Shown: one piece after another, positions 1 to 8,915 of the stretch
How the letters are laid out: the number at the start of each line of letters is the position of its first letter
Numbering within the stretch: position 1 is the stretch's first letter
The notes under the pieces: model-generated
Told to the model about the DNA's origin: nothing
The model's input: the letters and a program-made list of their open reading frames with translations, nothing else
Databases searched by the model: none
NCBI GenBank assembly: GCA_038207565.1
Contig: JBBQZQ010000001.1
Coordinates: 62,001-126,000 of the forward strand
DNA: 64,000 nt
Direction: 5' to 3'
Source: JALZAI01 sp038207565
GTDB taxonomy: Bacteria; Actinomycetota; Actinomycetes; Mycobacteriales; Jatrophihabitantaceae
Position numbers and translations under genes: made by a program

Positions 1-281
1 GCTATGTCGCGCAGAACCCTGGCCCTGACGGGCTGGTCGCCTACACCGCGGGCGACCGTTCGCTGGTCGACAGCGATCTGGTGGTCTGGTACACGATCGG
101 CGCGCACCACGTGGTGCGTCCCGAGGACTGGCCCGTCATGCCGGTAACGAAGGTCGGCTTCCGCCTCTTGCCGTTCGGCTTCTTCGACGGCAACCCGATG
201 CTTGACCTGCCGCGGGAGGGCGGCCACTGCGCCACCGAGGGTGGCTGCATGTGCGGTACCTGCGAGCACTGCAGGTCGTGA
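1..281 (+). CDS. Copper-containing amine oxidase, C-terminal fragment
   Basis: The reading frame is open from base 3 to the TGA at 279-281 and continues beyond the left edge, so only about the last 92 residues are seen. The stretch H-V-V-R-P-E-D-W-P-V-M-P followed by G-F-F-D-G-N-P is the conserved C-terminal end of copper/topaquinone amine oxidases, which oxidise primary amines to aldehydes with release of ammonia and hydrogen peroxide. The tail after it is rich in Cys (four in the last 18 residues), as in many actinobacterial members. The catalytic Tyr (topaquinone) and the copper-binding His residues lie outside the window. An amino-acid/amine permease starts about 1 kb downstream on the same strand, consistent with amine uptake and oxidation. 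Confidence 0.88.
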   Translation, partial: YVAQNPGPDGLVAYTAGDRSLVDSDLVVWYTIGAHHVVRPEDWPVMPVTKVGFRLLPFGFFDGNPMLDLPREGGHCATEGGCMCGTCEHCRS

Positions 282-323
282 GGCAGTCGGTGGGGCGGCG
301 CTCGGCACATCGGCGGTCGCCGG

Positions 324-1103
324 TCACGGTGTCGGCATCGCGTCCGGTGATTCGGGCAGCACCTGGCCACCGTCGATGACGATGGTCTGGCCGGTGATGT
401 ATCCCGCTTCTTCGGTGGCCAGAAACAGGCAGGCGTTGCCGATGTCGGCCACGCTGCCGAGCCGCCGGAGGGGGATGACCGCGGTCATGCCTGCCAGGTA
501 CTGCTCGCCCATGTCGGCGAGCCCCTCGGTCATGATGTTGCCCGGGAGGACGGCGTTGACAGTGATCTTGCGCGTGGCGAGTTCGATGGCGGCGCTGCGC
601 ATGAAACCCAGCTGCGCGGCCTTGCTGGCGCCGTAGTGCGACCACCCCGGGAACCCGGTGATGGGTCCGGTGATCGACGACGTGACGACGACCCGTCCAC
701 GACCGCTCGCGGCGAGCGCCGGCGTGCAGGCCTGGACCGAGAAGATCGTGCCCTTGACGTTGACCCCGAACACCAGATCGACGTCCGCCTCGGTCATCCC
801 GTCGAGCGGCTGCTCCGGGAAGATGCCGGCGTTCGCGCAGAGCACGTCGATGCCGCCCAGCCGTTCGACGGCCGCGTCGGCAACGCGTCCACACCCGTCG
901 ACCGTCGAGACGTCCGCTGCAAGGTACTCGACCTCTCCTCCGGCTGTGCGCAGGTGCGCTGCTGATTCGGCCAACGCCGTCTCGTCGCGCGCAGTGATCA
1001 GCACTCGGGCTCCGGCGCCGGCGAACGCGGCGGCAATTCCTTTGCCGATTCCTTTGCTGGCTCCGGTGACGACGACTGAGCAGCCCTGCAGCGAGGTGAA
1101 CAT
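324..1103 (-). CDS. Short-chain dehydrogenase/reductase (FabG-like)
   Basis: This 259-residue protein is a classical SDR of the usual length. It has the NAD(P)-binding T-G-A-S-K-G-I-G at residues 13-20, N-A-G at 91-93, and a catalytic set with Ser142/143 and Y157-x3-K161. The C-terminal region has the usual I-T-G-Q-T-I-V-I-D-G-G. It should reduce or oxidise a keto/hydroxy group, but the substrate cannot be told from sequence. It lies between the amine oxidase fragment and an APC permease but on the opposite strand, so shared regulation is only a guess. The ATG at 1103 gives a normal SDR N-terminus. Confidence 0.9.
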   Translation of the reverse strand: MFTSLQGCSVVVTGASKGIGKGIAAAFAGAGARVLITARDETALAESAAHLRTAGGEVEYLAADVSTVDGCGRVADAAVERLGGIDVLCANAGIFPEQPLDGMTEADVDLVFGVNVKGTIFSVQACTPALAASGRGRVVVTSSITGPITGFPGWSHYGASKAAQLGFMRSAAIELATRKITVNAVLPGNIMTEGLADMGEQYLAGMTAVIPLRRLGSVADIGNACLFLATEEAGYITGQTIVIDGGQVLPESPDAMPTP

Positions 1104-1286
1104 GATGGCTGTCTATCGACGCGCACGGCCGCAGTCAACCGGTGCACGAGTCGGAAACACCGAGCTAATGCATCGGTTACCCCACGTGTCTTGTGCCGGG
1201 CGCCGCGTGCTGGCAGCGTGTCCGAGATTGCCGCGGACAGCGCGACACGACGTCTCCCGGCGTCGCACAAACAGAGGAGCGCCGCC

Positions 1287-2876
1287 TTGGCCGTCGACAA
1301 CCTGCCCCCGAACGTAGCGAGCAAGACCGAGGCACCGAAGGCGGTGAGCACCGGCAAGCTCAGGGTCGGCGCGGTCGGACTCATGGGTGTGCTGTTCATG
1401 GCCGTCGCCAATGCCGCGCCGATCACCGCGATGACCGGCAACGTGCCTATTGCGGTCGCCTACGGCAACGGACTCTTCGTGCCCGCTGGATTCCTCGTCG
1501 CCACCGTCGTGCTGACCCTGTTCACGGTCGGGTACGTCTCGATGGCGCGCTACATCACCACAGCCGGCGCCTTCTACGGGTTCATCTCGCACGGGCTCGG
1601 CCAGGTGTGGGGCATGGCCTCGGGCGCACTCGCCACCATGGCCTACATCGTGTTCGAGGGTTCACTGGTCGGCATCTTCTCCTACTTCGCCGACGACGCC
1701 CTGAACCAGTGGTTCGGCTGGCACATCAACTGGCTGATCCTGGCCGCCGTCTGCATCGCCGTAATCGCTGTGTTCGGCTACTACGACATCAGCATCGCCG
1801 CGGCACTGCTCGGCGTCTTCCTCGTCGGCGAGGTGCTACTGCTCGGCGCGCTCGCACTCTCGGTGCTGGTGAAGGGCGCATCGGGCGGGTTCCACCTGTC
1901 CTCGATCAATCCGGTCAAGGCGTTCTCGTCGCTGCCGTCGGGCGGCGGCGAAGGCGTCAAGGTCGGCGGGGCGCCCCTCGCTGCAGGAAGCGCCGCCATC
2001 GGGCTCTTCTTCGCGTTCTGGTCATGGGTAGGGTATGAAACCACAGCCGTCTACGGCGAGGAATCACGCAACCCGAAGAAGATCGTGCCCCGGGCGACGA
2101 TGATCGCAGTGGTCGGGCTGGGTCTGTTCTACACGTTCGTGTCGTGGATGGTCATTTCCGGTAACGGGCCGAAGGGTGCCATCGACAAGGCGGCGAACAA
2201 CTCGATCGGCATGTTCACCGACCTCGCCTCGAAGAACCTGGGCGGGCACTGGGTGGTCAATGTCTACCTGTTCCTGATCGTGTCCGGGTCATTCGCCTGT
2301 GCGCTCGCCTTCCACAACGCCGCTTCGCGCTACCTGTACGCAATCGGCCGCGAAATTCCGGCGTTGCGCAGGAGCATCGGCGCGACGCACCCCACGCACG
2401 CATCGCCGCACGTGGCGTCGATCGTGCAAACAGTGATCACTGTTGTGCTCACTGCCGGCTTCTACTTCCTGACCAAGGGCGGCAGCGACGTCCTGCAGGG
2501 CGGGTACGTCTACGAGTACGGGCTGCTTGCAGTGCTGGGAACGATGTCCATCTTGATCGTGCAGGCGATCTGTTCACTCGCCGTCATCTGGTACTTCCAC
2601 GTCAAGAAGGTGCATAAGGGCAACATCGTCACCACCGGCATCATCCCCGCGATCGGCGGCATCGGGATGCTGTATGTCGTGTACCTGCTCTTCTCCAACC
2701 TGAGCTTCGCCGGCGGCGGGGCGTCCAAGTCACCGTTCTTCCACGCGATGCCGTGGATCGTCGTGGCCACGTTCCTGCTCGGCGCCGCCGGCGTCCTGTG
2801 GCTCCGCGCGGCCAGACCAGCGGTCTACAGCGAGATCGGCAAGACCGTTCTGGAGGAGACGCACGAACGGGCATGA
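1287..2876 (+). CDS. APC-superfamily amino acid/amine permease
   Basis: The product is a polytopic membrane protein of about 529 residues with roughly a dozen hydrophobic segments and the glycine-rich first helix typical of the amino acid-polyamine-organocation superfamily. It should import an amino acid or amine by ion coupling. I chose the TTG at 1287 because GAGGAG (1274-1279) sits seven bases upstream and the upstream frame is unlike a permease. The family fit comes from the overall helix pattern and from A-A-P-I-T-A-M-T-G-N-V in helix 1. The amine oxidase just upstream suggests, but does not prove, an amine substrate. It ends facing a leftward gene across a 122-bp gap. Confidence 0.85.
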   Translation: MAVDNLPPNVASKTEAPKAVSTGKLRVGAVGLMGVLFMAVANAAPITAMTGNVPIAVAYGNGLFVPAGFLVATVVLTLFTVGYVSMARYITTAGAFYGFISHGLGQVWGMASGALATMAYIVFEGSLVGIFSYFADDALNQWFGWHINWLILAAVCIAVIAVFGYYDISIAAALLGVFLVGEVLLLGALALSVLVKGASGGFHLSSINPVKAFSSLPSGGGEGVKVGGAPLAAGSAAIGLFFAFWSWVGYETTAVYGEESRNPKKIVPRATMIAVVGLGLFYTFVSWMVISGNGPKGAIDKAANNSIGMFTDLASKNLGGHWVVNVYLFLIVSGSFACALAFHNAASRYLYAIGREIPALRRSIGATHPTHASPHVASIVQTVITVVLTAGFYFLTKGGSDVLQGGYVYEYGLLAVLGTMSILIVQAICSLAVIWYFHVKKVHKGNIVTTGIIPAIGGIGMLYVVYLLFSNLSFAGGGASKSPFFHAMPWIVVATFLLGAAGVLWLRAARPAVYSEIGKTVLEETHERA

Positions 2877-2998
2877 CGTTTTCCGCCTCGGCGACGGGCC
2901 TCCACCGCGCCTTCCCCCCTGCGCAGACCAAATTTCCGGCCCGTTTTCCCGTCGTTGCGGGGAGGGCGCAACTGCCCGAACTGGGCAGTGACGTCGAA

Positions 2999-3691
2999 CT
3001 AGAGCCAGGCAGGCAGCACTGGCAGGCCTCCGGCACACTCCAACGCCTCGCCCGCCGAACGTCCCGCCAGCCACGCGGCGAGCTCGGACGGCGGGCCGGC
3101 CACGGTGGGTCCGCCGCCGCCGATGTCGACGGCGCGTCCCGAGCTGCTGTCGACGAGCCGCAGCGCGGGCACGTCGTCGCGGTCCGAGAACGACCCAGCG
3201 ATGTCGTCGATCAGCGCGGTTGCGAGATCGTCGGGAATGGCCTCGGACGGGGCTCCGAGGTCGACCGCGTGCAGCCACACCTCCTTGACCCGCATCCAGG
3301 GCACCTCACCGGCGGCGATGGCACGCCGCGTGCTGCGTACCTGCACCGTCCAGGTATCGTCGGCGGTCGCGGCAATCGCGTCGTCGAGTGCCGCTGCTGT
3401 GGTTCGGACATCTGCGCGCTGAACCTGCGCATCGCGTACGGCGTCGCGCTCGATCTCTGCGTTGCGCACGTCGGCGGAGGGGTACATCGGGGTTACCTCG
3501 CCCGTCTGCGCCCAGTACAGCAGCCGCATCAGGGCATCGGCGTTGCGGGCGATGTGCGCCGCGATGTGACCGTTGGTCCATCCAGGCAGCGGGGACGGCG
3601 CCGTCAGGTCCGCCCGGTCGAGCCGGTCGAGCAGCAAGACGGTGCCCTCGCGCATCCACGTCACGCTCGTCGCGACGTCCGGTGCGGTCAT
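2999..3691 (-). CDS. Maleylpyruvate isomerase-like mycothiol-dependent protein (DinB-like fold)
   Basis: The 230-residue protein belongs to the TIGR03083/MDMPI family. P-L-P-G-W-T-N-G-H-I-A-A-H near residues 34-46 and E-V-W-L-H-A-V-D at 137-144 supply the expected metal site, most likely His46, Glu137 and His141. Characterised members are mycothiol-dependent maleylpyruvate isomerases, but most actinobacterial paralogues have no assigned substrate, and no gentisate-pathway gene is near. I chose the ATG at 3691, where the conserved domain begins within about 10 residues, over an upstream in-frame start at 3715. It supports a mycothiol-containing host. Confidence 0.82.
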   Translation of the reverse strand: MTAPDVATSVTWMREGTVLLLDRLDRADLTAPSPLPGWTNGHIAAHIARNADALMRLLYWAQTGEVTPMYPSADVRNAEIERDAVRDAQVQRADVRTTAAALDDAIAATADDTWTVQVRSTRRAIAAGEVPWMRVKEVWLHAVDLGAPSEAIPDDLATALIDDIAGSFSDRDDVPALRLVDSSSGRAVDIGGGGPTVAGPPSELAAWLAGRSAGEALECAGGLPVLPAWL

Positions 3692-3885
3692 GCGAGGGCC
3701 GCCGGGCGCTCGCACAACGCGGTTATTTCAACGCTGTTCGGCACAGTTGTTACCTCCAGGATTCAGCTGTCGCGGCCGGGCGTAGCCGACCACGCCTCCT
3801 AGCTTTCAGCCACGCGGCCACCTCGTCCAGAGCCAGGTTTCGGTCACCGCCATCCGCGTCCCGCCGATCACCCCGGCGTGTCCGG

Positions 3886-4365
3886 CTAGGCAACGAGCGG
3901 GGGCGGTGGCAGATTGACCGGCACCTGAGCGTCGATCGAGGCGACGGCGGCGCCGACCCAGGCGGCGATCGCGTCGACGTCGAGTCCATGCGGGTCCGTT
4001 CCGCGGTAGGCGAGCACAGCAGCACGCCCCCGGTCGAGAAGCGCCACAGCGCCCGAGCGGTTGCCACGCGCGGCGTGGGTCGCGCCGACGGCAAGCTGCG
4101 CCAGTCCACGCCACAGCTCACGCTCGCCGGGCGGGGCGGCCTTCCATGCGTCCTCGAGCACCTCGTGCGCGTGGAACGGCATGCCGGCGGCGAACAGCCG
4201 GTGCGCCTCGGCCAACGTGTTCGTCGGCGTCCGCACCGTGCCTTCCGGTGCTCGTTCAACGCCCTCGCTGCCGTAGGCCAGCGGGCGGCCGAGTCCGTCG
4301 CGGGGGCGGGCGTTACGAGGCCGCCGCGTTGCGTCGCGATCGCGATTGATGGACGGGTCGGTCAC
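3886..4365 (-). CDS. DUF309 family protein
   Basis: This 159-residue protein has the DUF309 core in its second half: F-H-A-H-E-V-L-E-D-A-W, then R-G-L-A-Q-L-A-V-G-x-T-H-A-A-R-G-N. The family is an all-helical domain of unknown biochemical role found in actinobacteria, plastids and Bacilli. The first 40 residues are Arg/Asp-rich and probably flexible. I placed the start at the GTG at 4365; an in-frame extension to 4461 is proline/glycine-rich and unsupported. No partner gene is evident. Confidence 0.78.
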   Translation of the reverse strand: MTDPSINRDRDATRRPRNARPRDGLGRPLAYGSEGVERAPEGTVRTPTNTLAEAHRLFAAGMPFHAHEVLEDAWKAAPPGERELWRGLAQLAVGATHAARGNRSGAVALLDRGRAAVLAYRGTDPHGLDVDAIAAWVGAAVASIDAQVPVNLPPPPLVA

Positions 4366-4496
4366 CCGTCCAGTGTGCCGACACACCTGAGGTTGCGGAA
4401 ACTCGCGGCCCAGCGGCCGGCCGAACCCGTCACCGGGCCGGCCGCCGGGTCCGCGTGTCATCGCGCCGGCGGATCTTGGGTTAGCGGGTCCTCGGG

Positions 4497-4652
4497 TCAG
4501 TAGTAGTGCCTGCGACCACCCACCTGGTGACCGATCGCGCCGGCCAGAAACAGAAGTGCGCCGATGACCAGCACGACGACGCCGATGGTCCAGATGATGG
4601 GGATCTTGACGAGCAGTCCCACGACGAGCAGGACGATACCCAGAATGATCAT
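4497..4652 (-). CDS. DUF6131 small membrane protein
   Basis: This short gene encodes 51 residues beginning M-I-I-L-G-I-V-L-L-V-V-G. Two hydrophobic helices separated by a short turn are followed by a basic tail ending G-G-R-R-H-Y-Y. That architecture and length match the actinobacterial DUF6131 family of tiny two-helix membrane proteins of unknown role. The start at 4652 is chosen because the family begins at this Met; an in-frame upstream extension to 4718 is Arg-rich and not membrane-like. Confidence 0.8.
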   Translation of the reverse strand: MIILGIVLLVVGLLVKIPIIWTIGVVVLVIGALLFLAGAIGHQVGGRRHYY

Positions 4653-4814
4653 GAAAACTCCCAGAGTGGCGATGCTGTGTCGCGACCGGCCAGGAGGGGT
4701 AGTCCGCCTACGGACCACGCTGGGGCCTGCTACGACGTCGGTCGGGCCGCAGGTCTCTGGGCGGCGTTCGTGACGGCAAGCTCAAGTATCACCTACTTGT
4801 GCGCGGATAGCCAG

Positions 4815-4862
4815 CTCAACGTGGCTCCGCCACGAGTGCTCAACGTGGCTCCGCCACGAGTG
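4815..4862. repeat. Two tandem 24-bp units, each a small hairpin
   Basis: The unit CTCAACGTGGCTCCGCCACG plus AGTG is present twice, at 4815-4838 and 4839-4862, with no mismatch. Each copy contains the inverted repeat CGTGG-CTCCG-CCACG. The stop codon of the leftward GAF-ANTAR gene (4840-4842) lies inside the second copy, so the pair may act as a weak transcription terminator or RNA stabiliser for that gene. Confidence 0.8.
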
Positions 4863-5538
4863 CACTCGCGACCGAACCGAGCTTGCGGCGCTCGCGCCGC
4901 GCCTGGGCGCGCAGCTCCTCGAACGCCTCGCGGGCAGAGATGCCGTTGCGGTTCATCAGGATTCCCTTCGCCTGTTCGACCACCGCGCGGGTGTCGAGCG
5001 CGCCCTGTAGTTGGCCGGCGAGGGCGCTCTGCTTCTCGGCGTGCAACATGCTGGCGATGAGCAGGGCCGCCAGATCGGTGAAGGCCAGTAGCGCCAGCTC
5101 ACCCTCCGGCGACCACGGCCGGCAGTCCTGCGAGACCACCCCGACGACCCCGATCGCCTGCTGGTTGTAGGGGATCGGGCTGGCCAGAACCGCGCGGATA
5201 CCCCGGTCGAGTGCGGCCGCTGTGAAGTCCGGCCAGCGCTCGTCCTCCGTCAGATCCTCGGCACACACGAGCTGCTTGTCGTCGAACGCGGCGATGCACG
5301 GACCTTCGTCGTGCGTGATCTGCAGCTGCTCGAGATAGTCGAACCGGTCGTCGGAGACGGCGGCGTTGCGCAGCTGGTTGTCGGCGTCGACCAGCATGAG
5401 GCCGGCGCCGTCGACGTCGAAGATGGCGTGCGTCGTCTGCACGATTCGGTGCATGGCCTCATCGATCGGGGTAGCGCCGAAACGCAGCTCGCCGAGCTCG
5501 GTCATGGCGTGGCGCACGTCGTGCACCGAGATGGTCAC
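4840..5538 (-). CDS. GAF-ANTAR domain transcription antitermination regulator
   Basis: The 232-residue protein has an N-terminal GAF sensor domain (about residues 15-155; D-E-G-P-C-I-A-A-F and A-S-P-I-P-Y are typical) and a C-terminal ANTAR RNA-binding domain (about 165-225; A-V-V-E-Q-A-K-G-I-L-M). ANTAR proteins bind paired hairpins in nascent RNA and prevent termination; in actinobacteria the GAF-ANTAR form is widespread and its signals are mostly unknown. No ANTAR target RNA is visible beside the gene. Its 3' end runs into a 24-bp tandem repeat with hairpins. Confidence 0.9.
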   Translation of the reverse strand: MTISVHDVRHAMTELGELRFGATPIDEAMHRIVQTTHAIFDVDGAGLMLVDADNQLRNAAVSDDRFDYLEQLQITHDEGPCIAAFDDKQLVCAEDLTEDERWPDFTAAALDRGIRAVLASPIPYNQQAIGVVGVVSQDCRPWSPEGELALLAFTDLAALLIASMLHAEKQSALAGQLQGALDTRAVVEQAKGILMNRNGISAREAFEELRAQARRERRKLGSVASALVAEPR

Positions 5539-5622
5539 CCGTAACTCCTACCGCATCCACGTCCCGGTGACCGGACGAAACGGCCGCGCGTCAACGAGCA
5601 CGGTCGAATTCGGCGACGTTTC

Positions 5623-6522
5623 CTACGGTGCGAGGTTGTCGACCAGCCATTGCCGAGCGGCGCCCGCGGAGATGTCGAATCCCTTGACGTAGGCGTCGAA
5701 GTGTCCGCCGGGCATGATCTGCAGCTTCTTCGGCTCGCGAGCCGTCTGGAATGCGGCGATGGCGAGGTCGGAGACCGTGAGGTGATCGCCGATGGCCACA
5801 AGCATGAGCAGGGGCGTCGGGCTTATGTAGGGGAGGTAGGTCGCCGGCTCGTACTCGCTGAACAGCTCGACACTGCGCAGGGTGACCTCATTGCGCCATG
5901 ACGGAGCGCGCGACTCACCCGTCCCGGTGAACCACTCCCAGGAATCCGCTGTCGGCATCGCCGAGGGTGCCAGTGGGTCCTCGGCCACCGCAGGCACCAT
6001 CATCGGAGCATCGCCTCGGTAGCGCCCGCGTCGGTCGGCGTCGAACTGCTCGCGGAAGCCGCTGATCAAGTCCGAACGCACGAGGGCGCGGAAGTTGTCG
6101 TGACCGCTGACCAGGGGTACCTGGCTCACCACCGCCTTCACCCGGCGGTCGATGGCGGCGACCACCAGCACGTGACCGCCGGAGTAGCTGCTGCCCCAGA
6201 TGCCGATCCGGGCTGGGTCGACTTCGCTCAGTGACTCGGCGAACGTGATGGCGTGCCGGTAGTCGCGCACCTGCGCCCACGGGTCGATCTCTTGACGCGG
6301 CTCACCGTCGCTCGCCCCGAAGTTGCGGTTGTCGAACACCAGGGCGTGCAGACCCGCGGCCGCGAATGCCTTCGCGTACTCGTCCAGATACATCTCCTTC
6401 ACTGCCGAGAACCCGTGCGCCATGACCACCACGGGCCCCGAGGTGCCAGCCTGGTCCGCGGTGTAGAACCAACCCCGCAGAGTCACGCCCTCGGCGTCGA
6501 ATTCGATGTCTCGTCTGGTCAT
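5623..6522 (-). CDS. Alpha/beta hydrolase (DUF1100/X-Pro peptidase-like)
   Basis: This 299-residue cytosolic alpha/beta hydrolase has the oxyanion-loop V-M-A-H-G-F at about 33-38 and the nucleophile elbow G-S-S-Y-S-G at 110-115, so Ser112 is the likely nucleophile in the G-x-S-Y-x-G form. The catalytic His is probably the one in G-G-H-F-D-A-Y near the C terminus. The family includes YcjY-like hydrolases with no agreed substrate. It is followed on the same strand by the GAF-ANTAR gene (84-bp gap) and preceded by the DUF1097 gene (37-bp gap), so the three may be co-transcribed. Confidence 0.85.
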   Translation of the reverse strand: MTRRDIEFDAEGVTLRGWFYTADQAGTSGPVVVMAHGFSAVKEMYLDEYAKAFAAAGLHALVFDNRNFGASDGEPRQEIDPWAQVRDYRHAITFAESLSEVDPARIGIWGSSYSGGHVLVVAAIDRRVKAVVSQVPLVSGHDNFRALVRSDLISGFREQFDADRRGRYRGDAPMMVPAVAEDPLAPSAMPTADSWEWFTGTGESRAPSWRNEVTLRSVELFSEYEPATYLPYISPTPLLMLVAIGDHLTVSDLAIAAFQTAREPKKLQIMPGGHFDAYVKGFDISAGAARQWLVDNLAP

Positions 6523-6559
6523 GGCACTTCCCTTGTCCGGCGCGGCAGCGCGATTCTGT

Positions 6560-7243
6560 TCAGGCGTGGGCGTGCGTCTGCTCGGACTCGCTCGACGCGC
6601 GCGGCGTGATCAGGCCGGCGAGTTTGACCGACACGAGTCCCAGGACGCAGCCGATGAGCAGCGTCAGCAGGCTGTTGAAGAACACCCAGCCCAGCGGTGT
6701 CGAGAGGACACCGCCGAAGGCACCGGCGCCAGCGGTTGCGGGCTTACCCAACGCGGCCACGCTGTTGCCGACGCCACCACCGTCGATCGCCCACCCGTCG
6801 AGGCCGGTCGTGATCCACCAGAACACCGTCGCAGCGAACGCGCCGAAGATTCCGGGCACGTAGTACCAATCGCCAGCTGCCGAGGCCACCACGATCAGAA
6901 ACGCGAGGACTGCCACGGTGATCGCGATGCCCCAGAAGTCCGGAAGATCGGCGATCTCGGGGGCGATGAGCATCAGCAGCAGCGCGCTAACCGCACCGAT
7001 GACCGAGCCGATGGCGACCTTCTTGAAGGCTGCCATGTCGGCTCCGGCGGCGAAGAAGAAGCCCCACGAGACGAACGCCGCCGGCACGACCAGGTGGAAA
7101 TTGCTCGGCAGGCTGAGACCGTTTCCGAGGTCGCCGTCGGTCACCCAGTGGAAGGTGAAATTCAGGCAGAACTCGACCCAGATCAGGGCGAGGACAGCGA
7201 TGACGAGAGCTAGCGGCACAGCCGCCTTGACACGTTCGATCAT
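6560..7243 (-). CDS. DUF1097 multi-pass membrane protein
   Basis: The product is a 227-residue integral membrane protein with about six hydrophobic helices and a polar, His-containing tail (E-Q-T-H-A-H-A). The pattern fits DUF1097 (E. coli YcdZ-like), although this protein is longer than the usual 160 residues because of a glycine/alanine-rich insert near residues 145-185. Function is unknown. The ATG at 7243 has AAGGAG six bases upstream on the coding strand, which fixes the start. Confidence 0.7.
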   Translation of the reverse strand: MIERVKAAVPLALVIAVLALIWVEFCLNFTFHWVTDGDLGNGLSLPSNFHLVVPAAFVSWGFFFAAGADMAAFKKVAIGSVIGAVSALLLMLIAPEIADLPDFWGIAITVAVLAFLIVVASAAGDWYYVPGIFGAFAATVFWWITTGLDGWAIDGGGVGNSVAALGKPATAGAGAFGGVLSTPLGWVFFNSLLTLLIGCVLGLVSVKLAGLITPRASSESEQTHAHA

Positions 7244-7707
7244 GGTGGACTCCTTCGGGCTTCGCGGTCGAGGCCTTGGACGGACGGCGTTGATCGCGAC
7301 GGCGGACCTGCTCTGCCGTCGTCCTGCGGGGGTGCTTCGTGAGCGGGACTACCGGGTAACGCCGCTAGGTCGGACCGCGGGGAGCATGGGACTGTTCGCA
7401 GTCGGTCGAAGCGGACAGCGCCGTAGCGTTTGTGGGCCCGGTCACGTTCAGCAGACTAAGTCGAGCCAGCGATGTCCGAGCCGAATTGGCGTCTATTCGC
7501 AACGTCTCAAAATACGACACCGATGCCCGCGAGGAACGATTTCAGGTGAATCGAACCACAGTGCTAGCTACCCGCTTGCAAAAGTTAGCGCTGCGGGACA
7601 CCCTGGACCTACGCGTTACCCGGCCCCGGCGTCCGCCAAATAGGCGTGGACGTGCCGGATCCGGCGTATCGAGACCAAATCGGCCCGCTAGATAGGAGCT
7701 TCACACC
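7244..7707. other. Intergenic region between divergent genes
   Basis: These 464 bases separate the leftward DUF1097 gene from the rightward HBHA-like gene and must hold both promoters. The right part (7560-7700) is less GC-rich than the coding flanks. AGGAG at 7694-7698 lies nine bases before the ATG at 7708. I find no reading frame with protein-like composition and no convincing structured RNA. Confidence 0.6.
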
Positions 7708-8661
7708 ATGGCGCCACAGATCGCGTCCATCGCGACGAACGCACGCAGCTACCTCGAGTTCACCTTCGCTCAGGGCAAGACCACCCTCGTGACCACCTCT
7801 GGCCGACTGACTGCCCTCACGGGCGTGGCCCGCCGGCAGGCCTACGCAACGATCGGCGCCGGCGACGCGATCGTGGCAACGATCGTCAAGCGCAGGCAGG
7901 AACTGCCTGTCGAGGCCAAGCAGAGCGCGACCAAGTTCATCGACACCACCAAGGAACGCATCAACCGCGCCAACGCCCTCGCCGCGAAGACACAGGACAA
8001 GGTCGTGACGGCAGCAGGCGAGCTGAAGGACCGTGGCACCGACGCAGTCGACGCTGCTCGCAAGATCAGCCTGCCGGCGACCACCGCGAGCGTCAAGGAC
8101 GAGGTGGAGGAGAGCGTCGTCCAGGTCAAGGACGGGTTCAACAAGCTCGTCGTCCGTGGTGACCGGGTGGTCACCGACCTGCGTCACGACCCGGTGCTGG
8201 TGCGCCTCATCGGTGATGTCGACAAGCGCGTCGAGAAGGCTGCTGGCGAGGTCACCTCGGTGGCGCAGAAGCTGCGTCGCCGCGCGGCAGCGCAGGCCAG
8301 GCGCGAGAGCCTGGCCACGACCGCGACCCCGGTTCGTCCGACGCCGGCGAACAAGGTGCCGGCGCACCGGACCACGGTTCGCAATACTCCGGCCGGCGAG
8401 GCGCCGATCAGCACGACCCCGACACACCAAGCCGCAGCCTACGAAACCGCGACGCGCAGGGCGGCTGCCCGCAAGGCAGTAGAGACCCGCGAGGAGGCTG
8501 CCGAGGCGCGTAGCGCGACTGCCCGCCGGGCCGCCGCGACCCGCAAGCGCAACGCAGCACAGAATGCCGCGAGTTCGGCTCCGGCCAAGAAGGCTCCGGC
8601 CAAGAAGGCTGCGGCCGAGAAGGCTGCGGCCAAGAAGGCTGCCGCGTCTACTACGCGCTGA
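7708..8661 (+). CDS. HBHA/histone H1-like Lys/Ala-rich protein
   Basis: The 317-residue protein has a helical, charged N-terminal part (to about residue 195) and a C-terminal third made of Ala, Arg, Thr and Lys, ending in repeated A-P-A-K-K and A-E-K-A-A-A-K-K blocks. This is the architecture of mycobacterial heparin-binding haemagglutinin and of Lsr2/HupB-type basic tails, which bind glycosaminoglycans or DNA. Sequence alone does not decide between surface adhesin and nucleoid role; no signal peptide is present, as for HBHA. A strong RBS (AGGAG) precedes the ATG and a 14-bp-stem terminator follows 18 bp after the stop, so it is a single-gene unit, probably well expressed. Confidence 0.72.
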   Translation: MAPQIASIATNARSYLEFTFAQGKTTLVTTSGRLTALTGVARRQAYATIGAGDAIVATIVKRRQELPVEAKQSATKFIDTTKERINRANALAAKTQDKVVTAAGELKDRGTDAVDAARKISLPATTASVKDEVEESVVQVKDGFNKLVVRGDRVVTDLRHDPVLVRLIGDVDKRVEKAAGEVTSVAQKLRRRAAAQARRESLATTATPVRPTPANKVPAHRTTVRNTPAGEAPISTTPTHQAAAYETATRRAAARKAVETREEAAEARSATARRAAATRKRNAAQNAASSAPAKKAPAKKAAAEKAAAKKAAASTTR

Positions 8662-8679
8662 TCAGCTGACCACGGTTGC

Positions 8680-8712
8680 TGCCCCGTACCGACCCCACGT
8701 CGGTACGGGGCA
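8680..8712 (+). terminator. Strong hairpin after the HBHA-like gene
   Basis: TGCCCCGTACCGAC (8680-8693) and GTCGGTACGGGGCA (8699-8712) form a perfect 14-bp stem with a five-base CCCAC loop, starting 18 bp after the stop codon. The bases that follow are only moderately T-rich, as is common for actinobacterial terminators. Confidence 0.85.
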
Positions 8713-8915
8713 GTGTTCTGTGCAGAGCTGAAGGCCCCGCCGGACCGCACCTGAGCGGCTTGGTCGGCGCGGATCATGTTTCAAGCGGCACTGTCGCCGG
8801 GGGAGCCCCAAACCGAACGAAGGGGACGAACTGGCTGATCTTGTCAAGGTCCGCTCGGAACCGACGACGCGAGGTCGGTCGTCCGCGATGAGGATGACGC
8901 CAGCCGCTGAGGCCC

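Noticed and set aside
3806..3853. A 15-codon leftward frame with three Trp codons, like a trp attenuator leader
   Set aside because: No tryptophan gene follows, there is no paired terminator/antiterminator, and the next leftward gene is unrelated.
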